A DNA stretch of 64,000 nt, from NCBI GenBank assembly GCA_963807355.1, contig CAWEBX010000021.1:62001-126000 (forward strand), read 5' to 3'. This DNA is from Nitrobacter sp963807355. GTDB taxonomy: Bacteria; Pseudomonadota; Alphaproteobacteria; Rhizobiales; Xanthobacteraceae. Position 1 is the stretch's first letter. Every line of letters starts with the position of its first letter. The position numbers and the translations under genes were made by a program. Shown here piece after piece: positions 63,891 through 64,000 of this stretch. The notes under the pieces are model-generated. The model searched no databases. It was not told where the DNA came from and saw nothing but the letters and a program-made list of their open reading frames with translations.

Positions 63891-64000
63891 TTATTGTTCC
63901 AGCATCATCCGCCCGTTCGCGAATTCGAAGCGCTTGAGTTTGGATAAAAAAGATAAACCAAGCAGATTTTCAGACAGCGCTTCGTCGGGCAGCACCATGG
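63891..64000 (-). CDS. Retropepsin-like aspartic protease, C-terminal end only
   Basis: The frame enters from the right window edge and ends at TAA (63891-63893). The visible residues are MVLPDEALSENLLGLSFLSK, LKRFEFANGRMMLEQ. The pattern LLGLSFLSKLKRFEF is the typical end of the TIGR02281-type clan AA aspartic proteases, small periplasmic or membrane-anchored retropepsin-like proteins. The catalytic Asp-Thr-Gly would lie outside the window. Confidence 0.75.
   Translation of the reverse strand, partial: MVLPDEALSENLLGLSFLSKLKRFEFANGRMMLEQ

Overview
The window is a high-GC stretch of an alphaproteobacterial chromosome, most probably from the Bradyrhizobium / Rhodopseudomonas / Nitrobacter / Afipia group (order Hyphomicrobiales). 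The placement rests on gene order: bolA, J-domain gene, cobS, cobT, rpmB, DUF3108 gene, Suv3-like helicase, S4 gene, fdxA, carD; then comF, nitrilase, DUF1178, ubiG, lysC, ptsP, prfA, prmC, DUF4167; and ffs, dnaX, ybaB, recR. It is also supported by the CarD, DUF2336 and DUF4167 families and by several kinds of palindromic intergenic repeat. The species cannot be named from sequence reading alone.

Positions 1-7100 are accessory and mostly decayed. They hold the end of an unknown protein, the tail of a TonB-dependent siderophore receptor, a frameshifted formylglycine-generating enzyme (FGE), a Tat leader that probably belonged to an arylsulfatase, a truncated HAD phosphatase, one intact DUF1254/DUF1214 protein, a frameshifted relative of it, a third DUF1214 remnant and a scrap resembling DUF3302. 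The block ends at the 3' end of a tRNA-Arg(CCT), the usual position of an island, although no integrase is visible.

Positions 7600-34000 are core genome. They hold envelope and stress proteins (YidB-like, YeaQ-like, thermonuclease-like, M48 lipoprotein). A minus-strand block follows with helicase, S4 protein, ferredoxin FdxA and transcription regulator CarD. Next come rpmB, the cobaltochelatase genes cobS/cobT with J-domain and BolA neighbours, a DedA protein, a polyhydroxyalkanoate-system protein, a DUF2336-PilZ pair, a CorC-type transporter or hemolysin gene, aroK-aroB, xerD and accA.

Positions 34000-64000 hold an L,D-transpeptidase lipoprotein, secA, a parvulin isomerase, argJ-mutT, a BioC/NDUFAF5-like methyltransferase, comF, a nitrilase with a tandem-duplicated DUF1178 gene, a DMT transporter, ubiG, lysC, ptsP, prfA-prmC, DUF4167, a methyltransferase opposite gloB, and recR-ybaB-dnaX-ffs. 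The end has a HIT protein, a PfkB kinase, an Lrp/AsnC regulator, a phosphomannomutase/phosphoglucomutase and the 3' end of an aspartic protease gene.

I see no clearly new multi-gene system. The most useful observations are these. (1) Single-base insertions break bolA, the CorC gene and the BioC-like gene and add one base to tRNA-Arg; in all four, removing one base restores the product and also a GANTC motif, the CcrM methylation site, which points to modified-base sequencing error or to something odd at these sites. (2) There is a decayed sulfatase/FGE/DUF1254 island at tRNA-Arg. (3) DUF1178 is duplicated in tandem with its ATGA start/stop coupling preserved. (4) dnaX lacks the usual zinc-binding cysteine cluster. 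(5) Several families of dispersed palindromic repeats fill most intergenic gaps.
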